Notes under the pieces: generated by a model | Databases searched by the model: none | What the model saw: the letters and a program-made list of their open reading frames with translations, nothing else | Told to the model about the DNA's origin: nothing | Made by a program: the position numbers and the translations under genes | In this document: positions 60,449-64,000 of the stretch, in pieces | Layout of the letters: the number at the start of each line of letters is the position of its first letter | Numbering within the stretch: position 1 is the stretch's first letter | Source of the DNA: Cornus controversa | Taxonomy: Eukaryota > Streptophyta > Magnoliopsida > Cornales > Cornaceae | DNA length: 64,000 nt | Assembly: GCA_026545225.1 (NCBI GenBank) | Contig: CM048848.1 | Location: 46,316,806-46,380,805, forward strand | Reading direction: 5' to 3'

Positions 60449-63400
60449 ATGGATCGAAAATCGACCTTCTTTATGATATTCATTTTCTCCTTATTCACCT
60501 GTACTGACTTTGTGATTTCTCAGATTTCTGATTGCATCACAGATATTCGACTTTATTACTCTTGGAGTAACTCAACTTGCATAGAAGGCAATTGGGGCGG
60601 GTTTTTGAGGGACAACTGTTGTGGATTAGCTTTTGATGGATATCTATATGCATTGGCACACCGAGCAAATCAAACCGGACATATATACGTGAATTCCACA
60701 GAGCAAAAGGACTGTTTAGCTTCGACGAAGAAGAGCATTGAAGGAGATGTTTTGAGCTGTGGTATCGAGAAGCTGATCAGTGGAGCCGGTGGCTGTTCTG
60801 ACTATTCTGTTGCAGATGTTGCTCATAACCTCGGAAATAGATTGACAAGTTTAGGCCAAGTTTGCAGGCTTTTGGATGAACAGAACAAGTCAGATAAGGC
60901 TTGTAGTGATTGTTTGAGGAGGTGGGAAGAAATGGGTGTCTCAACAAATAGTAGCAAAGACTCAATGAGAGTTGAATCTGACATTTGTAGGTTTGCAGTG
61001 CTGATTACATTCACAAGCAATAGGATTGATGATCATAGATGGGTTAAGGCAGTTTATGAATGCCTTGGAGAGCAAAGCCTTCCAATTGGTAAAGTAATAT
61101 AAGATTTAAGCACTTTTAAGTTCAATTTTCCTTTCATTTTTTAATTAATTACTTTATTCGATCATCTGACATCATTATATGAACCTTGATTGATCATTTT
61201 CAATACAGCCTCTTCAGCAGATGATCAAGGAGAAGAGAAAACAAATATCAAGACAGGTAATTCCAATCAGCAATAGTCATCATCCCTCAATTAGAATAAC
61301 TAGATTCATCATGCCTATGCTAGTTTTGATTAATTCTGTAGGAGTTTTTGTCTTTTGTTGATTAAATTATCAATCAAAGTTATCAATTGAACTTATCGAT
61401 TGCAAAGAGTTCAGAAAGTGCTGAGAGGTTTTGATTGAAGTTTTCAATCGATCGAAAAATAGGGATGCTTTGGTCAAAGGAAATAAAAAGGGGATTTTCT
61501 TGGGTTTTTGGGCCCTTTTCTTATATACTCTTGTAGCCTATATATATGGACATCGAGGGTTTGGAAAATATGATCACTTGGGCAAGATAGAGAGAGAGAA
61601 CCTTGGGGCTAGAGATAGAGAACTTTTATAATCTCCTTATTTCTCGTATAGTGAAATCTTTTGCCAGATCTCTACCGTGGACGTAGCCCAAACTCTGGGT
61701 GAACCATGTAAATCTTTGTGTTCTTTGTGTGCAGCATGTTTACTTTTATGCTTGTTTCTTGATTGATATTGCTTGGTTCACTTTATTGTGTGCTTGCTTC
61801 TGTGGCGTTTGACACAACAAATTGTCATCCGTTTCTCCAACATTTAACTTTGGACAAATTTCTTGATGATTTCAGGTTTATGGATTCTAATAGGAGGTAT
61901 TGGAGGGATTACAATAATAGTGATTGTCGCATCATGGATCTTGTTCAGAAAATCAATCAAAGCCAAATTCCAAAAAGAAGAAGACGGTATACATCTTAAC
62001 AATATATTAATTTACAGCTATATTCATAATTGATTACAGTTGTAACTTGTTTGCCTTTGTGTTTTGGTTGGCAGCATTGAATGATTCACTATCCGAAAAA
62101 ACCGGTTCTCTTAAGATATTGATGAAGGAAATTTGTTCTGCTACGAACAATCTTAGTATATCAAACTTCATCGGCCAAGGAATAGCTGGTGAGTACTTGT
62201 ATTTCGCATGTAGTTTGACTAGCACTTTGTTTGTTAATTTAATGAAGATTCAAGATTGATGTATCATCAGTGATGTTTAGAAAAGAGAAGTGCCAAACAA
62301 GTAGCAGTAAGTTATACAAAATTGTGGATGTCAATTAGTATTGTGGAATCTTGTGTGCTCATAAATAAAAGTAAATTAATCCAATTTTGATCAAACTTTA
62401 GAAATAGAATGGTAATGGCATAGAAAATGGCCTTTCTCAGTTTCGATATATGGTTAAAACCATATGTTACTAGATATATTGACATGTATAGGCTTATTTG
62501 ACATATAGAAGCCCATGCCAAAACAACATAATCCGAGGAATTGTGCTTTTCCTACATTCGATTTTGACAGTGATGTTATGATTTTACCTCATCAGGAAAG
62601 GTGTACAAAGGCATACTGTCAAATGGTCAGCACATTGCAGTGAAGCACATACTCGACGATGGACACATGGAGACATTCCTCCGTGAAGTTACAAGCCTCT
62701 CACATGTCAAACACCCGAACTTGGTAGCTTTGCTAGGCCATTGCGAGGGAGAGGATGAGTGTTTTCTTGTTTACGAGCTGTGTCACAAAGGGAACCTCTC
62801 AGAATGGCTATTTGGTATATGCTACTATCTCCATTTTCTAAAGTTTGGCCTTTTTGGTTTCTTTTCTCATAGGACTATGGGCCTCAATGGGCAAAATTGA
62901 TGAATAACAACAGGTAAAGATAAAACTCTATCTTGGATCCAAAGAATTGAGATTGCAATTGATTGTGCTAGAGGTCTCTGGTTTCTCCACACATATCCTG
63001 AAGGCTGCATTGTTCACCGCGACATTAAGGTATAGATTCATCACTCTGTCGTCCTTTTCTTTTCCATTTTCCTCCATTTTCTTACTAAGATTCCGATCTT
63101 TTGTTCAATGTTCTTTATTTTCGCCTTCAACTTTTGGCAGCCAACGAATATTCTTATCTGCGATAATTTTCGAGGGAAGCTGTCAGACTTTGGGTTATCC
63201 AAAGTCATTGACTTGGGCATGTCCTTTGTGAGCTCGGAAGTAAGAGGAACATTTGGTTATGTTGATCCGGAGTACCAAAGCAACCGCCGCGTTAATGCCT
63301 TAGGCGATGTTTACAGCTTTGGAATAGTACTTTTACAACTTCTATCAGCTCAGAGGGTTATTAATCTGGACAGGACAAGCCCAAAGCCTCTGGATAAAAT

Positions 63401-63727
63401 GGTGACAAATTAATTCTCATCAATTTAGGCTTTTATATATCTAGAAGTTCTTTTATATATATCATTGCTTTTCAGGCAAAAGTCCTTGCAAGAGGTGGGA
63501 ATACAACAGAATTTGCGGATTCCAAACTCAATGGGGAGTACTCAAGGGACGCTTTTGAACTCATTCTCAAGTTAGCTTTGTCATGCACAGGACTTAAGCA
63601 GCAAAGGCCATCAATGGAACAAGTGGTTGCAAGACTAGAGAAGGCTCTTGAAATTTCAACAAGAGCGAATTCTACAGGTCCTAGCCCTTCACGAAATGTT
63701 GCTTCTTGTTTAGATAATCATTCTTGA
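60449..63727 (+). CDS. Receptor-like kinase with SPARK-like ectodomain
   Basis: Eight exons: 60449-61088, 61209-61256, 61876-61986, 62075-62188, 62596-62814, 62914-63029, 63141-63401 and 63476-63727; all introns GT-AG, total 586 aa. Residues 1-25 form a signal peptide. Residues 29 to ~215 are a Cys-rich ectodomain with NCCGLAFDGYLYALA and CSDCLRRW, resembling the SPARK domain of plant receptor kinases (family assignment from motif memory). A transmembrane helix lies at about 231-253 (LWILIGGIGGITIIVIVASW), followed by basic FRKSIKAK. The kinase has Gly300-x-Gly302-x-x-Gly305, Lys321 (IAVK), Glu335 (FLRE), HRD at 412-414, DFG at 432-434 and GTFGYVDPEY, so catalysis looks possible. Known role of the class: plasma-membrane signalling as Ser/Thr kinases. 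Intron 2 carries an LTR-like insertion. Confidence 0.93.
61338..61855 (+). mobile_element. LTR-like insertion in kinase intron 2
   Basis: The interval contains words typical of copia/TRIM LTRs: gttttgattgaagttttcaatcgatcgaaa, a long agagagagaa leader, and a U5-like gtggacgtagcccaaactctgggtgaacca then tgtaaatctttgtgttcttt. Exact ends and a target duplication are not clear, so solo-LTR status is a guess. Confidence 0.45.
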
Positions 63728-64000
63728 TTATTTACAAACAACGATTTTCGTATCATTTTACTAGCATATAACAGACACGAATCATGATGCAGTATATTAT
63801 TGTACAAAGATTCATGAAAGGGTGAGTAGCAGCTTTAGGAGATACAAAGTGAATATAATGAATCAAGTATAAAAAGGAAAGTCATGTAATAGTGAAGTTT
63901 ATTTGTGTGAACATATGCTTCAAGAAGGCACAAGTCATTGCTTAACTTGACAAAAAATAAAATTCTTATTGAAACTTATCAAGGACTACATTTACATTGT
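63728..64000 (+). other. 3' flank of the kinase gene
   Basis: Presumed 3' UTR and downstream DNA. An aaaaaataaaattc stretch near 63953 could serve in polyadenylation. No further gene. Confidence 0.4.

Noticed and set aside
61431..61631. 66-codon frame in kinase intron 2
   Set aside because: It lies in LTR-like sequence, and a purine run encodes part of it. The neighbouring kinase exons join cleanly without it.

Overview
The window looks like nuclear DNA of a eudicot plant. It is very A+T-rich and dense in MITEs, MULEs and other transposon debris. Genes have GT-AG introns, and the recognisable proteins are plant families: a plant-type equilibrative nucleoside transporter, a plant receptor-like kinase and a PHD-finger/DLNxxP protein. 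I cannot name the species. I see no bacterial-style operons, CRISPR arrays, rRNA genes or convincing tRNA genes.

Only three loci look like host genes that could work. (1) A PHD-finger first exon on the minus strand (8395-8864); I could not find its remaining exons. (2) A two-exon ENT1-like nucleoside transporter on the minus strand (52288 down to 46335; 418 aa; 4.7-kb intron). (3) An eight-exon receptor-like kinase on the plus strand (60449-63727; 586 aa) with a SPARK-like cysteine-rich ectodomain and all the key kinase residues. A few exon-like blocks at 45.2-46.1 kb, just downstream of the transporter, remain unidentified.

Layout: 1-2.5 kb, nothing recognised. 2.5-4.2 kb, a Pack-MULE carrying the first exon of a SET-domain (Rubisco methyltransferase family) gene. 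4.2-8.3 kb, decayed repeats. 8.4-9.2 kb, PHD exon and its 5' region. 9.2-16.5 kb, a degenerate ~1-kb array whose unit resembles the PHD upstream region. 16.6-19.5 kb, a second short-unit array split by a MULE-type MITE. 19.6-24 kb, MITEs. 24.1-26.0 kb, a near-perfect triplication of a 642-bp unit. 26-34 kb, a decayed direct duplicate of the transporter locus, loaded with insertions. 33956-38597, a complete-ended 4.6-kb MULE with a damaged transposase gene and a second, antisense GRF-zinc-finger gene. 39.2-39.9 kb, tandem foldback repeats. 40.5-43.4 kb, MITE, hAT and an inverted copy of sequence at 23.3-23.9 kb. 46.3-52.3 kb, the intact transporter, whose intron holds a MULE-like element, a Harbinger-like element split by an RTE LINE, and a gypsy gag fragment. 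52.3-60.4 kb, MITEs and a hAT-type element. 60.4-63.7 kb, the kinase.

Most of the activity visible here is transposition and duplication, not a multi-gene pathway. The most notable points are the family of elements with 9-10-bp target-site duplications, all at very similar TTA-starting A/T-only sites; two elements with captured or gene-like cargo; the MULE with its antisense GRF partner gene; and the tandem transporter duplication, in which both clear premature stops are CAG-to-TAG changes.
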